DNA of 64,000 nucleotides from CAYXPR01 sp964467255 (GTDB lineage: Bacteria; Pseudomonadota; Alphaproteobacteria; Rickettsiales; RGZB01): contig CAYXPR010000008.1 in the NCBI GenBank assembly GCA_964467255.1, positions 1 through 64,000 on the forward strand, written 5' to 3'. A program made the translations under genes and the position numbers. The stretch's first letter is position 1; each line of letters opens with the position of its first letter. Shown here one piece after another: positions 1 to 8,825 of this stretch. Under the pieces are notes generated by a model, which ran no database searches, was not told the DNA's origin, and saw only the letters and a list, made by a program, of their open reading frames with translations.

Positions 1-1
1 C

Positions 2-1261
2 ACTCCGGTCAATCACGAGGAGCCGGTGCCTTATGTGCAGCCGCGCGTGGCGAGGCTGGAAGAGGAAGTGGGTCGGCAAGTGCGCCGCGCGGAGGAGCGC
101 GGACGCAGTAGCGGTAAAACCGGAGCGCGTTTATATGAATATGTGGATCAGGAAGAAGACCGCATCCGTGCAGAAGTGTATAACCCTGCGCGTCTGGAGG
201 CTGCGGCTCTCAATGATCTGGTGAATCGGTTTTTACCACATGTGCCGGTTTCCATCACCCACACGGAGCAGGCTGGTGTGTATGAAGCCAATTACCGTGC
301 AAAAGGTGATTTTGGTGGTCAGCGCGCCCTTGAAGCAGCGGCGGAGCCTGATATGCAGCAGGTTGGTAGGGCCATCGGTGCGATAGCAAAGGGTGCAACG
401 CTGATAAAAGAAAATGAAGTGCCTATCGGTGTGCGCACGATAGATGAGCATGGTGAGTCCACCGCGCGGGTGGATAGAAGCATTTTGTTCACGCCCGACC
501 ATGAAAAACTATTCAGCTACACACTTTCTGCCAGTGCGCAGTCCGTGGAGAAGATGGTAGATACCCATGCGGCGGGCAAAGGGTTTGAGGTGCGCCCGCG
601 GGCGGATAGGAACGCGGTTTATATTGAGGGAAATGACTTTAGCGCGCGCGACACTCTGAAAGCGCGGCTTGATGAGTGCGGTGTGATGCATTTGGATTCA
701 CATCGCGGCCTGATGAACATTATTAAAATACCGGTACCGAATAATAATTTTGCCGGCATGGTGGATGTGCTCGAGGGTTTGCAGAAGGCAGGCCAGCAGC
801 GTGTTGAGCAGGCTGCGCCCACACGGCATATTGAAGATGGTGCGGTGGTGGCAAACCAAACAAAGCTTGCAGCGCTGGTGCGTCAGGCCACGGGTCTGGG
901 CGGAAATATTCCGGATGCGGTGATGGCAAAATTTGATGCTGATAATAATCAATTCACAGTGAGTGTGCCCAATGGCGCAGTCGCCAGATTACAGGATGCA
1001 ATGGAAGGTGAAGGGCTGATGACGCATGTCGGCAGAGCCGGAAGAGAAAACACCACGCTGAACGTGTCCATGATGTTCATGGTTACGGCCATCGAGGATG
1101 TGTGCGCTGCCGTTCAGATGGGCGAATATACACAGCGGGAGTTCGGTGCGATTGTAGACCGTGTGGCGGAATCTATGCCCAAAGCTATCGGGCAGGGTGG
1201 TGTCTCAGGCCGTGAAGATGCACGCGATGCTGAGCGCCGCGATAAAAAGAACGAGCTTTAA
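2..1261 (+). CDS. Unknown protein, 5' end outside window
   Basis: I do not recognise this protein. The reading frame is open from base 2, so the gene probably begins upstream of the window; a GTG at 26 is the first start codon inside it but has no convincing ribosome-binding site. The visible 411+ residues are hydrophilic and mixed alpha/beta in character, with no signal peptide or membrane helix. The C-terminus is highly charged (RDAERRDKKNEL). The stop codon overlaps the stop of the convergent trxB gene by 4 nt, leaving no room for a terminator. Like the 691-aa and 772-aa proteins further on, it looks lineage-specific. An effector or structural role would be a guess. Confidence 0.6.
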   Translation, partial: TPVNHEEPVPYVQPRVARLEEEVGRQVRRAEERGRSSGKTGARLYEYVDQEEDRIRAEVYNPARLEAAALNDLVNRFLPHVPVSITHTEQAGVYEANYRAKGDFGGQRALEAAAEPDMQQVGRAIGAIAKGATLIKENEVPIGVRTIDEHGESTARVDRSILFTPDHEKLFSYTLSASAQSVEKMVDTHAAGKGFEVRPRADRNAVYIEGNDFSARDTLKARLDECGVMHLDSHRGLMNIIKIPVPNNNFAGMVDVLEGLQKAGQQRVEQAAPTRHIEDGAVVANQTKLAALVRQATGLGGNIPDAVMAKFDADNNQFTVSVPNGAVARLQDAMEGEGLMTHVGRAGRENTTLNVSMMFMVTAIEDVCAAVQMGEYTQREFGAIVDRVAESMPKAIGQGGVSGREDARDAERRDKKNEL

Positions 1262-2208
1262 GCCGCTTCTTTCGCTTCAATATATTTCAGCACTTCGAGT
1301 GCGGCCATGCAGCCAGTGCCTGCTGCCGTCACGGCTTGGCGGAACACTTTATCCTGCACGTCACCTGCTGCAAACACGCCCTCTACATCGGTTTTCGTGC
1401 TGTCTGGCTTGGTGATGATATAGCCTTCACTATCCAGCTTCACGCCTGTGCCTTTGAATAAATCCGTGTTTGGCTTATGACCGATGGCGATGAAAATACC
1501 ATCCACTTTAATTTCTTTCGTGCTGCCGTCGACGGTGCTTTTCAGCTTCGCACCCGTCACGCCCGGAGGATTTTCCGTGCCCAGCACTTCGTCCAGCGTG
1601 TGGTTCCAAATCACTTCCACTTTCGGGTGTTTGAACACACGCTCTTGCAGAATTTTTTCTGCGCGCAGCGAGTCGCGGCGGTGAATCAGTTTCACCGATT
1701 TTGCGATGTTGGCGAGGTACAATGTTTCTTCCACAGCTGTGTTGCCGCCGCCGATGACCGCAACATCTTTGTTCTTAAAGAAGAAGCCGTCGCACGTGGC
1801 GCAGCCGGAAACACCGAAGCCTTGGAATTTCTGCTCGGTGGGAATGCCGAGCCATTTGGCCTGCGCACCTGTGCAGATAATTACCGATTCCGCAATATAC
1901 GTATCACCCGACTCACCAAACAACGTGAAGGGGCGCTTCGAGAAATCCACTTTCGTAATGTGGTCGCTCATCATGCGTGTGCCCACATGTTCGGCCTGTT
2001 TGGTCATTTGTTCCATCAGCCACGGGCCTTGAATCACATCGGCAAAGCCGGGGTAATTTTCCACATCGGTGGTAATCGTCATCTGTCCGCCGGGCTGGAT
2101 GCCATGCACCAAAATCGGCTGCAAGCTGGCGCGCGCGGTGTAAATGGCGGCAGAAAGGCCTGCAGGGCCAGAGCCAAGAATGAATGCCTTTGTGTGATGT
2201 TCCGCCAT
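1258..2208 (-). CDS. trxB: Thioredoxin reductase
   Basis: This FAD/NADPH flavoenzyme reduces thioredoxin in the cytoplasm. At 316 residues it is the usual length for the low-molecular-weight bacterial class. Visible motifs are the N-terminal FAD dinucleotide fold GSGPAGLSAAIYTARA, the redox-active CATC pair in SGCATCDGF near residue 140, the NADPH-binding GGGNTAVEE, and the C-terminal FAD motif AAGDVQD. It lies downstream of a peroxiredoxin gene on the same strand, which fits a shared role in peroxide detoxification through thioredoxin, although a strong hairpin (2261-2289) separates them. Its stop codon overlaps that of the convergent upstream gene. Confidence 0.97.
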   Translation of the reverse strand: MAEHHTKAFILGSGPAGLSAAIYTARASLQPILVHGIQPGGQMTITTDVENYPGFADVIQGPWLMEQMTKQAEHVGTRMMSDHITKVDFSKRPFTLFGESGDTYIAESVIICTGAQAKWLGIPTEQKFQGFGVSGCATCDGFFFKNKDVAVIGGGNTAVEETLYLANIAKSVKLIHRRDSLRAEKILQERVFKHPKVEVIWNHTLDEVLGTENPPGVTGAKLKSTVDGSTKEIKVDGIFIAIGHKPNTDLFKGTGVKLDSEGYIITKPDSTKTDVEGVFAAGDVQDKVFRQAVTAAGTGCMAALEVLKYIEAKEAA

Positions 2209-2260
2209 GACGCGATTCCTTACGTTGTTCTTAGATACATGGGGTGGGAGGTAGGTTATT

Positions 2261-2289
2261 TCAAGGGGTGGAATTGCTCCACCCCTTGA
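2261..2289 (-). terminator. Hairpin terminator after the peroxiredoxin gene
   Basis: A perfect 12-bp stem (TCAAGGGGTGGA paired with TCCACCCCTTGA) with a 5-nt loop lies just past the peroxiredoxin stop codon. The U-tract on the minus strand is poor, so it may be a weak terminator or an attenuating or mRNA-stabilising hairpin before trxB. Confidence 0.6.
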
Positions 2290-2302
2290 ATCGTTCCGCG
2301 AA

Positions 2303-2905
2303 TTACAGTTTTTTCGCGTTGGTTTTCAGGTATGCAGCCACGCCGTCGGCATTGGCTTTCATGCCTTTTTCGCCTTTATTCCAACCGGCAGGGCACACTT
2401 CGCCATGCTGCTGGTGGAAAATAAGTGCATCTACCATACGCAGAGCTTCATCGATATTACGGCCCAGCGGCAGGTCGTTCACAATCTGGTGACGCACTTT
2501 GAAATCCTGATCGATCAGGAAGGTACCACGGAATGCAATTTCATTGCCCAGCAGCACGTCGTAGTCCGCCGCGATGGATTTGGAAAGGTCAGCCACCAGC
2601 GGGTACTGCACGTTACCGATGCCGCCTTTTTCCACTGGCGTGTTTTTCCACGCAAGGTGGGTAAAGTGAGAATCCACGCTCACGCCAATCACTTTGGTTT
2701 TGCGTGCGGTGAATTCTTTCAGGCGGTTGTTGAACGCAATGATTTCAGAAGGGCACACGAAGGTAAAATCCAGCGGCCAGAAGAACAGTACGCCGATGGA
2801 GCCTTTCAGGTGGCTCTTCAGGTTGAATTTTTCGTTGATGCTGTTATCCGGCATCACGGCACGGGCGGTAAAGTCTGGGGCAATTTTGCCTACAAGCACG
2901 CTCAT
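2303..2905 (-). CDS. 2-Cys peroxiredoxin (AhpC/Prx1 type)
   Basis: This thiol peroxidase reduces H2O2 and organic peroxides. The peroxidatic cysteine lies in FTFVCPSEI (about residue 50) with the conserved upstream PLDFTFVCP context. The resolving cysteine is in GEVCPAGW near residue 170. The 200-residue length is typical of the Prx1/AhpC subfamily. The partner reductase is probably thioredoxin, because trxB follows on the same strand and no ahpF is seen. A candidate sigma-70-like promoter precedes it, and the start lies behind a purine-rich AAGGAGTGTC site. AhpC is a reasonable alternative name, but the subfamily cannot be fixed by eye. Confidence 0.95.
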   Translation of the reverse strand: MSVLVGKIAPDFTARAVMPDNSINEKFNLKSHLKGSIGVLFFWPLDFTFVCPSEIIAFNNRLKEFTARKTKVIGVSVDSHFTHLAWKNTPVEKGGIGNVQYPLVADLSKSIAADYDVLLGNEIAFRGTFLIDQDFKVRHQIVNDLPLGRNIDEALRMVDALIFHQQHGEVCPAGWNKGEKGMKANADGVAAYLKTNAKKL

Positions 2906-2958
2906 GAGACACTCCTTAAAATGATGGTTTCTAGGTGGTAATAAAATCTGCGAACGGA

Positions 2959-2988
2959 ACTATGCCGCAACCCCGCCCCACTTGACAA
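2959..2988 (-). promoter_or_regulatory. Candidate sigma-70-like promoter of the peroxiredoxin gene
   Basis: On the minus strand TTGTCA (2983-2988) is followed after 18 nt by CATAGT (2959-2964), about 55 nt before the start codon. The -35 is a good match and the -10 is weak. Confidence 0.35.
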
Positions 2989-3016
2989 GCGCAAACGGAC
3001 TAAAAACGCTGTTTTT

Positions 3017-4003
3017 CTAGGAAAGAACCCATTCTTTTATGGTTTTTGCCACTTCGCCAGCGGTATTCAGCGGCATGGGGGCCTGTTTAAACGGAGTACA
3101 GTCGCTATGCGCTAAAAACGGGCGGGCATAGCCGTTTTCATACAGCGCGGTATGCAGGCGCTGGTGTTTTTCCGAAGCCACACCTTCGGGGCTGTAAATC
3201 AGCACAGGCTTGCCGCTGGCGCAGGCCTCAGAGCACATGGAGATAGAGTCCCCCGTTACTACCACAAGGTCGCTTAAGGCAAGGTAAGCGATGAACGGGT
3301 TCATTTTGCTGACCTTATTGGGGTCGTGGAAATGGTGCGGCACCGTAATGGCGGAAAGCAGCGCCGCCTGTGCTTCTTTGCCGGTGCGGCGGCTGGTGGT
3401 AATCAGCAGGCTGGCTTTTTTCTCAGCAGCCAGCGCGCTGGCCATTTGGCCCAAGAGGCGTGCGTGCGTTACGGTGAATTCACCTTCCTTGGAATTGCCG
3501 CCGACCAGCAGCGCAATATACGGCGCAGGGATGTGTTTTAAAGACGTGCCCCACATTTTGCCTTCGCGCTCCAAAATTTCCGGCGTGATGCGGTGCGGCG
3601 CGCCGAGCGTGCGCAGAATATGTTTGCCGCGCTGCGGCTTATCGTGCTCCGGCATAGCAATCAGCTGGAAGCCGAATGCTGGAAACCCCGGCCACATGAT
3701 ATGCACCAGCTTGGATTTACCGCGTGATTTTTTTCGGATGTAGCGCGAAACGGGCGCGAGTTTTCTGCCTGCGGCAATCACAATATCCGGCCAGGGCTCC
3801 ACCAGCGGGTCGCTTTTTTCGGTGTTCACGCCGCTGATACTGGCGTAATTCAGCAGGTTGTGGCGCTTGGCTTTGGCGTTGTAATGCACACGTTTTACGG
3901 TGAAGGGTAAGTCCAGCGCTTCTGCCACGCCGAGGGCCTGCGTGGTGTTGCCCATGCGGTCATCGCACAAAACCCAAATGTCTGGATGGTTCTTCCGCGT
4001 CAT
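3017..4003 (-). CDS. ELM1-family protein (mitochondrial fission factor homologue)
   Basis: The N-terminus (WVLCDDRMGNTTQALGVAEA) and the C-terminal segment with VVTGDSISMCSEAC and GKPVLIYSPEG are characteristic of the ELM1/DUF1022 family. This family includes plant mitochondrial ELM1, which recruits the fission machinery; bacterial members resemble GT-B glycosyltransferases in fold. The 328-residue length fits. There is no signal peptide or membrane helix, so it is probably cytoplasmic or peripheral. It follows greA and a small membrane protein with only a few bases of spacing, suggesting one operon. The biochemical role of bacterial members is unknown to me, and a nucleotide-sugar substrate is only an inference from the fold. 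Confidence 0.85.
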   Translation of the reverse strand: MTRKNHPDIWVLCDDRMGNTTQALGVAEALDLPFTVKRVHYNAKAKRHNLLNYASISGVNTEKSDPLVEPWPDIVIAAGRKLAPVSRYIRKKSRGKSKLVHIMWPGFPAFGFQLIAMPEHDKPQRGKHILRTLGAPHRITPEILEREGKMWGTSLKHIPAPYIALLVGGNSKEGEFTVTHARLLGQMASALAAEKKASLLITTSRRTGKEAQAALLSAITVPHHFHDPNKVSKMNPFIAYLALSDLVVVTGDSISMCSEACASGKPVLIYSPEGVASEKHQRLHTALYENGYARPFLAHSDCTPFKQAPMPLNTAGEVAKTIKEWVLS

Positions 4004-4007
4004 GGCA

Positions 4008-4424
4008 TTAGCTCGATATCAGCATAAAAAAGAAACGAATCTTACCATAGGTGTAATAGGCGAGCAGCAGGGTGAGTGCAATCACCAAATACCCCCACAC
4101 TTTTTGTTTTACGTTGCGGGCGTTGCGCCATACGCAGAAAATCCAAAAGGGTTTGGCGAACACCAGCAGCCACAAGACCACCATACCAAAAATCGCGCCG
4201 CCAGGCGTGACGGCAATCACCTGCCTGAGCGAGAAGGCAACATATTCAAATAGGCCAAAGAACAAAAGCCACGGCCAGAACACGTGCGAAAGCTGCGCCT
4301 TGCCTTTGATGGCGTCTTCGGTGGAGAGAATGATTTTCTTAATGAACCAGACGAGCCCGGAGTCTTTGGTGCGTTTACGGCGGCCGGATTTACTTGTGCC
4401 CGTAGCGGACTTCGATGATTTCAT
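4008..4424 (-). CDS. Small inner-membrane protein, unknown function
   Basis: I do not recognise this protein. I chose the ATG at 4424 (138 residues) because GGAGG lies 11 nt upstream; the frame is open further upstream inside greA. It therefore overlaps the greA 3' end by 35 nt. The N-terminus is Ser/Lys/Arg-rich and presumably cytoplasmic. At least two, perhaps three, hydrophobic segments follow (around FWPWLLFFGLFEYV, FGMVVLWLLVFAKPFW and YLVIALTLLLAYY). It is sandwiched between greA and the ELM1-family gene, so co-transcription is likely. Confidence 0.7.
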   Translation of the reverse strand: MKSSKSATGTSKSGRRKRTKDSGLVWFIKKIILSTEDAIKGKAQLSHVFWPWLLFFGLFEYVAFSLRQVIAVTPGGAIFGMVVLWLLVFAKPFWIFCVWRNARNVKQKVWGYLVIALTLLLAYYTYGKIRFFFMLISS

Positions 4425-4869
4425 AGTAGCGAACGCCTCCGGGGGTTTGTACGTCCACGCTATCGCCTTTTTCCTTACCAATCAAGGCGCGTGCGAGCGG
4501 AGACACAATCGAAATGCGGCGGGCGGAGATATCCGCCTCATATTCGCCAACAATTTGGTATAGGATTTCTTCTTCACTGTCCTCATCCACCAGATGCACA
4601 TGCGCGCCAAAGCGCACCATCGTGCCGGAGATTTTACTGATATCAATCACCTCGGCGCGGGCAGTTTTGTCTTCCAGTTCCATGATGCGGCCCTCAATGA
4701 AGCTTTGCTTCTCGCGGGCGGCATGATATTCGGCATTTTCTGAAAGGTCGCCATGCGCGCGCGCTTCGGCAATCGCGGCAATCACGGCGGGGCGCTGCAC
4801 GGTTTTCAGGTCTTTCAGCTCTTGTTCAAGCTGCTTGAAAGCCTCTACGGTGATAGGAAATTTTTCCAT
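4390..4869 (-). CDS. greA: Transcript cleavage factor GreA
   Basis: GreA rescues backtracked RNA polymerase by stimulating cleavage of the nascent transcript. The 159-residue length, the N-terminal coiled coil, the family signature GDLSENAEYHAAREKQ and the C-terminal FKBP-like half ending in GGVRYYEIIEVRY all match. It is on the same strand as carB, about 140 nt downstream. A perfect TTAA-N7-TTAA box (4885-4899) lies only 16 nt upstream of the start codon. That is close enough that CtrA binding would overlap the start region, or act as a repressor. Confidence 0.97.
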   Translation of the reverse strand: MEKFPITVEAFKQLEQELKDLKTVQRPAVIAAIAEARAHGDLSENAEYHAAREKQSFIEGRIMELEDKTARAEVIDISKISGTMVRFGAHVHLVDEDSEEEILYQIVGEYEADISARRISIVSPLARALIGKEKGDSVDVQTPGGVRYYEIIEVRYGHK

Positions 4870-4884
4870 CGCGTGCGATGTTCC

Positions 4885-4899
4885 TTAAAGTATGCTTAA
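4885..4899 (-). promoter_or_regulatory. CtrA-type box upstream of greA
   Basis: TTAA (4885-4888), a 7-nt gap and TTAA (4896-4899) exactly match the alphaproteobacterial CtrA consensus. It lies 16 nt upstream of the greA start. The motif is its own reverse complement, so orientation is assigned from the only nearby start codon. Confidence 0.5.
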
Positions 4900-5008
4900 A
4901 AATGGGCGGTTACAAACGGAAACCCACGGAATTCTTAATTGCCTAAATAGCATAGGGCAGGGGCGCACTGCAAGGCTTTTTAAGCAGGGGTTATACAGTC
5001 TGCCACCG

Positions 5009-8000
5009 TTATTTTGCGGCAGGGAAATATTCCTGCAGGCTATGCACGGGCAGCACGGTCTCGTGCTTCACGTGACGGATGGCTTTTGCCATTTCACGCG
5101 CGCCGGTGGCGGTGGTGCTGTACGGAATCTTCAGCAGCAACGCATTGCGGCGAATGGAAAAACTGTCCTTAATCGATTTCGTACCTTCGGTGGTGTTAAT
5201 CACCAACTGCACTTTGCCTTCTTTCATCCGGTCTACAATATGTGGGCTGCCTTCATGCACCTTCTTGATTTTAGTCACCGGAATTTTGTGGTGTTCAAGG
5301 AAGGCGAACGTGCCGCCGGTGGCGATAATATCAAAACCGGTTTCGACCAGCGTGTTGGCGATAAACAACATCGCTTCTTTATCGTCATCCTTCACCGAGA
5401 TGAAGGCGGTGCCTTTGGTGGGCAGAGTCGTGCCACTGGCGATTTGCGACTTTGCAAAGGCGCAGGCAAAGTTTTTATCGATGCCCATCACTTCGCCGGT
5501 GGATTTCATTTCCGGCCCCAAAATTACGTCCACACCTTCAAAGCGGGCAAACGGGAACACGGCTTCTTTCACGGCAATGTGGCCGGATTTTTTCATGCGT
5601 TCATGTACGCCTTTGAGCTCAGGGAAATCTTTGATTTTTTCACCCGCCATCACGCGTGCGGCAATTTTTGCGACGGCTACGCCGGTGGCTTTGGCCACAA
5701 ACGGCACGGTGCGGGAAGAGCGCGGGTTGACTTCTAGAATATACACAACATCGTCTTTCACGGCATATTGCACGTTCATCAGCCCCACCACGTTGAGGGC
5801 CAGGGCGAGCTTTTTGGTTTGCGCCTCAATGTCCTTCACCACATGTGGCGGCAGGTTAAAGGTGGGAAGCGCGCAGGCGGAATCGCCGGAGTGAATACCC
5901 GCTTCTTCAATATGTTCCATCACGCCAGCGATATAGACTTCCTTGCCGTCAGCGATGCAATCCACATCCACTTCCACGGCATGTTGCAGGAATGTATCCA
6001 GCAGCAGCGGGCCATCTTCAAAAAATTCGCGCACTTCATCGAGATATTTCGTGAGCGCGGTTCGGTCGTGCACCACGGCCATCGCGCGTCCACCCAGCAC
6101 ATACGATGGGCGCACTACTACGGGGTAACCGATAGTATCCACATTCGCGAGCAGTTCTTCTTCCGTGTGGCAGATGAAGTTTTTCGGCTGGCGCAAATTT
6201 AATTTATGCAGCAGTTGCTGGAAACGCTCGCGGTCCTCTGCGAGGTCAATCATGTCATGCGAGGTGCCGAGCAAAGGCACGCCGTTTTTCTCAAGGCCAC
6301 GAGCCAGTTTCAGAGGTGTCTGCCCGCCGAATTGCACATTCACGCCCTTCAGTTTTCCGCGCGCGGTTTCCACGCGAATCACCTCAAGCACGTCTTCTTC
6401 CGTTAGGGGCTCGAAATACAGGCGATCCGACGTGTCATAGTCGGTGGAAACGGTTTCCGGATTACAGTTAATCATGATGGTTTCATAACCCGCATCTTTC
6501 AGCGAGAAGGCGGCGTGCACACAGGCGTAATCGAACTCCACGCCTTGGCCGATGCGGTTCGGGCCGCTGCCCAAAATCACCGCTTTGGTTTTATCCGTCA
6601 CACGGGATTCGCATTCGGCATCGTTTACGCCGTCGCCCACATAGGTGGAATACATATACGGTGTTTGGCTTTCAAATTCTGCGGCGCAAGTATCCACGCG
6701 TTTATACACCGGATGTACGCTGAGCGTGTTGCGCAGTTCGCGCACATCGGCAGCTTTTTTGCCCACCAGTTTGCCAAGGCGCGCATCGGAAAAGCCCATT
6801 TTTTTCAACGCATGCAGCGCCTGTTTGTCTTTCGGCAACCCGTTTTTCTTCACGGCTTCTTCGGTATCCACAATCGCTTTAATCTGCTCTAAGAACCACG
6901 GGTCAAAGCTGGTGATAGACTGTATTTCTTTTTGCGACATGCCTTCGCGGAAGCCTTGTGCAATGTGGCGGATGCGGTCTGGTGTTTGGCGTTTCATCGC
7001 CTCTTTTAAGGGGCGGTCTGGCACAATGTCATCCAGCCCTGTGCGGCCATTTTCCATACTGCGCAATGCTTTTTGCAAGGATTCAGCAAAGGTGCTGCCA
7101 ATCGCCATCACTTCGCCCACGGATTTCATGGCGCTTGAAAGCAGCGGCTCGGCGCCGGGGAATTTTTCAAACGTGAAGCGCGGAATTTTCGTGACGACAT
7201 AATCAATGGTCGGTTCGAAACTGGCAGGGGTTACGCCCGTGCAGTCATTCATAATTTCGTCGAGCGTATAGCCCACGGCGAGCTTTGCGGCGACCTTGGC
7301 AATCGGGAAGCCCGTGGCTTTAGAAGCCAGTGCGGAAGAGCGGCTTACGCGCGGGTTCATTTCAATCACCACCATGCGCCCGTCCTTCGGGTTCACGGCG
7401 AATTGCACGTTGCTGCCGCCGGTTTCGACGCCAATTTCACGCAACACGGCGAGAGAGGCATCGCGCATAATCTGATATTCTTTATCGGTCAGCGTCAGTG
7501 CGGGGGCTACGGTAATAGAGTCGCCCGTGTGCACGCCCATCGGGTCGACGTTTTCAATCGAGCAGATGATGATGCAATTATCTTTGGTGTCGCGCACCAC
7601 TTCCATTTCATACTCTTTCCACCCGAGGAGCGATTCATCAATCAGCACCTGATGGGTGGGGCTGGCATCAAGGCCAGAGAGCACGATTTTTTCGAATTCT
7701 GCCTCCGTGGTGGCGATGCCGCCACCGCTGCCACCCAGCGTGAATGAGGGGCGGATGATAGCGGGAAGGCCCGTACGTTTTACGGCTTCTTTGGCTTCCT
7801 CGAGCGAATGCACTACGGCATTGCGTGGCACCTCAAGGCCGATTTTTGCCATCGCTTTATTAAACAGTTGGCGGCTTTCGGCTTTTTCAATGGCCTCGAC
7901 GGAGGCACCGATAAGTTTCACATTATATTTTTCGAGTACGCCTTTTTCATGCAGCGCGAGAGCACAGTTCAGCGCCGTCTGCCCGCCCATGGTGGGTAAA

Positions 8001-8257
8001 ATCGCATCGGGTTTTTCCTTGGCGATGATGCTGGTCACAATCTCGGGCGTGATGGGCTCAATGTACGTCGCATCGGCAAGGTTCGGGTCCGTCATGATGG
8101 TGGCGGGGTTCGAGTTTACCAAAATTACGCGGTAACCTTCTTCGCGCAGTGCCTTGCAGGCCTGCGTGCCGGAGTAATCGAATTCACATGCCTGACCAAT
8201 CACAATCGGACCCGCGCCGATGATGAGGATGGATTGAATATCAGTCCGTTTTGGCAT
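5009..8257 (-). CDS. carB: Carbamoyl-phosphate synthase large subunit
   Basis: CarB makes carbamoyl phosphate from bicarbonate, ATP and glutamine-derived ammonia, feeding pyrimidine and arginine synthesis. The 1,082-residue length is standard. The two homologous ATP-grasp halves each start with a dinucleotide-like motif: GAGPIVIGQACEFDYSG near residue 14 and GSGPNRIGQGVEFDYA near residue 570. The C-terminal MGS-like allosteric domain contains ATGGTFAFLE. It is on the same strand as carA but separated from it by a lipoprotein gene, an unusual arrangement. The start at 8257 follows a GGAAG-type site. Confidence 0.98.
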   Translation of the reverse strand: MPKRTDIQSILIIGAGPIVIGQACEFDYSGTQACKALREEGYRVILVNSNPATIMTDPNLADATYIEPITPEIVTSIIAKEKPDAILPTMGGQTALNCALALHEKGVLEKYNVKLIGASVEAIEKAESRQLFNKAMAKIGLEVPRNAVVHSLEEAKEAVKRTGLPAIIRPSFTLGGSGGGIATTEAEFEKIVLSGLDASPTHQVLIDESLLGWKEYEMEVVRDTKDNCIIICSIENVDPMGVHTGDSITVAPALTLTDKEYQIMRDASLAVLREIGVETGGSNVQFAVNPKDGRMVVIEMNPRVSRSSALASKATGFPIAKVAAKLAVGYTLDEIMNDCTGVTPASFEPTIDYVVTKIPRFTFEKFPGAEPLLSSAMKSVGEVMAIGSTFAESLQKALRSMENGRTGLDDIVPDRPLKEAMKRQTPDRIRHIAQGFREGMSQKEIQSITSFDPWFLEQIKAIVDTEEAVKKNGLPKDKQALHALKKMGFSDARLGKLVGKKAADVRELRNTLSVHPVYKRVDTCAAEFESQTPYMYSTYVGDGVNDAECESRVTDKTKAVILGSGPNRIGQGVEFDYACVHAAFSLKDAGYETIMINCNPETVSTDYDTSDRLYFEPLTEEDVLEVIRVETARGKLKGVNVQFGGQTPLKLARGLEKNGVPLLGTSHDMIDLAEDRERFQQLLHKLNLRQPKNFICHTEEELLANVDTIGYPVVVRPSYVLGGRAMAVVHDRTALTKYLDEVREFFEDGPLLLDTFLQHAVEVDVDCIADGKEVYIAGVMEHIEEAGIHSGDSACALPTFNLPPHVVKDIEAQTKKLALALNVVGLMNVQYAVKDDVVYILEVNPRSSRTVPFVAKATGVAVAKIAARVMAGEKIKDFPELKGVHERMKKSGHIAVKEAVFPFARFEGVDVILGPEMKSTGEVMGIDKNFACAFAKSQIASGTTLPTKGTAFISVKDDDKEAMLFIANTLVETGFDIIATGGTFAFLEHHKIPVTKIKKVHEGSPHIVDRMKEGKVQLVINTTEGTKSIKDSFSIRRNALLLKIPYSTTATGAREMAKAIRHVKHETVLPVHSLQEYFPAAK

Positions 8258-8275
8258 TGTGCTTCCTTTTATATT

Positions 8276-8788
8276 TTACGTTCCGGGCGGTGGGGCGGGC
8301 CGCCAGTTTGTTCCTTCTACCCCCAAAAACGTATACAACGCTGCGCCGTTAAACGTGGTTTGCGCTAAACCATTTGGCTGCCGTGCAAACACGGCGGCCA
8401 CCAACCGCGCATCCCCCGTGCCCTGCCCACCAACGGCTGACGAAATCGGCACGCCTTGCGGGCAATTGGTGAGCAACATGCTGCGCACCTTTGTTTGGTC
8501 GAACCTGCCGCCAGGCCAAGTGCAAAGCATCTGGCCGCGGTAGAACAGACCCAAACTATCCAGCACCATCACGGGGTCACCGTTTAGCGCAGCATTGTCA
8601 TACATGTTGAGCGTCGGGCCCCATTTTTCGAGGCCGAGCAACTCCACAAACTCCCAGCCCATTTGGCCGGAGGGGTCTTTGTAGTCACCCATATTCTTTA
8701 CCAGCGGACCGTTTTCTGCGGCAGAGGCACATGCGCCCAGCACCATCAGAACCATCCCCACGCACAGGCCTCTCCACTTGCCGTACAT
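8276..8788 (-). CDS. Predicted lipoprotein between carA and carB
   Basis: I do not recognise the family. The chosen ATG at 8788 has a strong GAGAGGGG site upstream; a longer form starting at 8818 is less likely. The 170-residue product begins with a short basic segment, a hydrophobic stretch and a lipobox (VLGAC, Cys near residue 20), so it should be lipidated and face the periplasm. The mature part has two further cysteines (QMLCTWPGG and LLTNCPQG) that could form a disulfide, and ends in a Pro-rich tail. It lies 37 nt from carA and 18 nt from carB, which makes co-transcription with the pyrimidine genes likely. No functional link to them is evident. Confidence 0.75.
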   Translation of the reverse strand: MYGKWRGLCVGMVLMVLGACASAAENGPLVKNMGDYKDPSGQMGWEFVELLGLEKWGPTLNMYDNAALNGDPVMVLDSLGLFYRGQMLCTWPGGRFDQTKVRSMLLTNCPQGVPISSAVGGQGTGDARLVAAVFARQPNGLAQTTFNGAALYTFLGVEGTNWRPAPPPGT

Positions 8789-8825
8789 AGTTTCCCCTCT
8801 CTCTTTCCCCAGCGCCAACGGCGGC

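Noticed and set aside
5079..5894. Long plus-strand frame opposite carB, with similar ones opposite the GDH and tolB genes
   Set aside because: These are antisense shadows of strongly conserved genes; their translations show no domain and have the biased composition expected of mirrored coding sequence.
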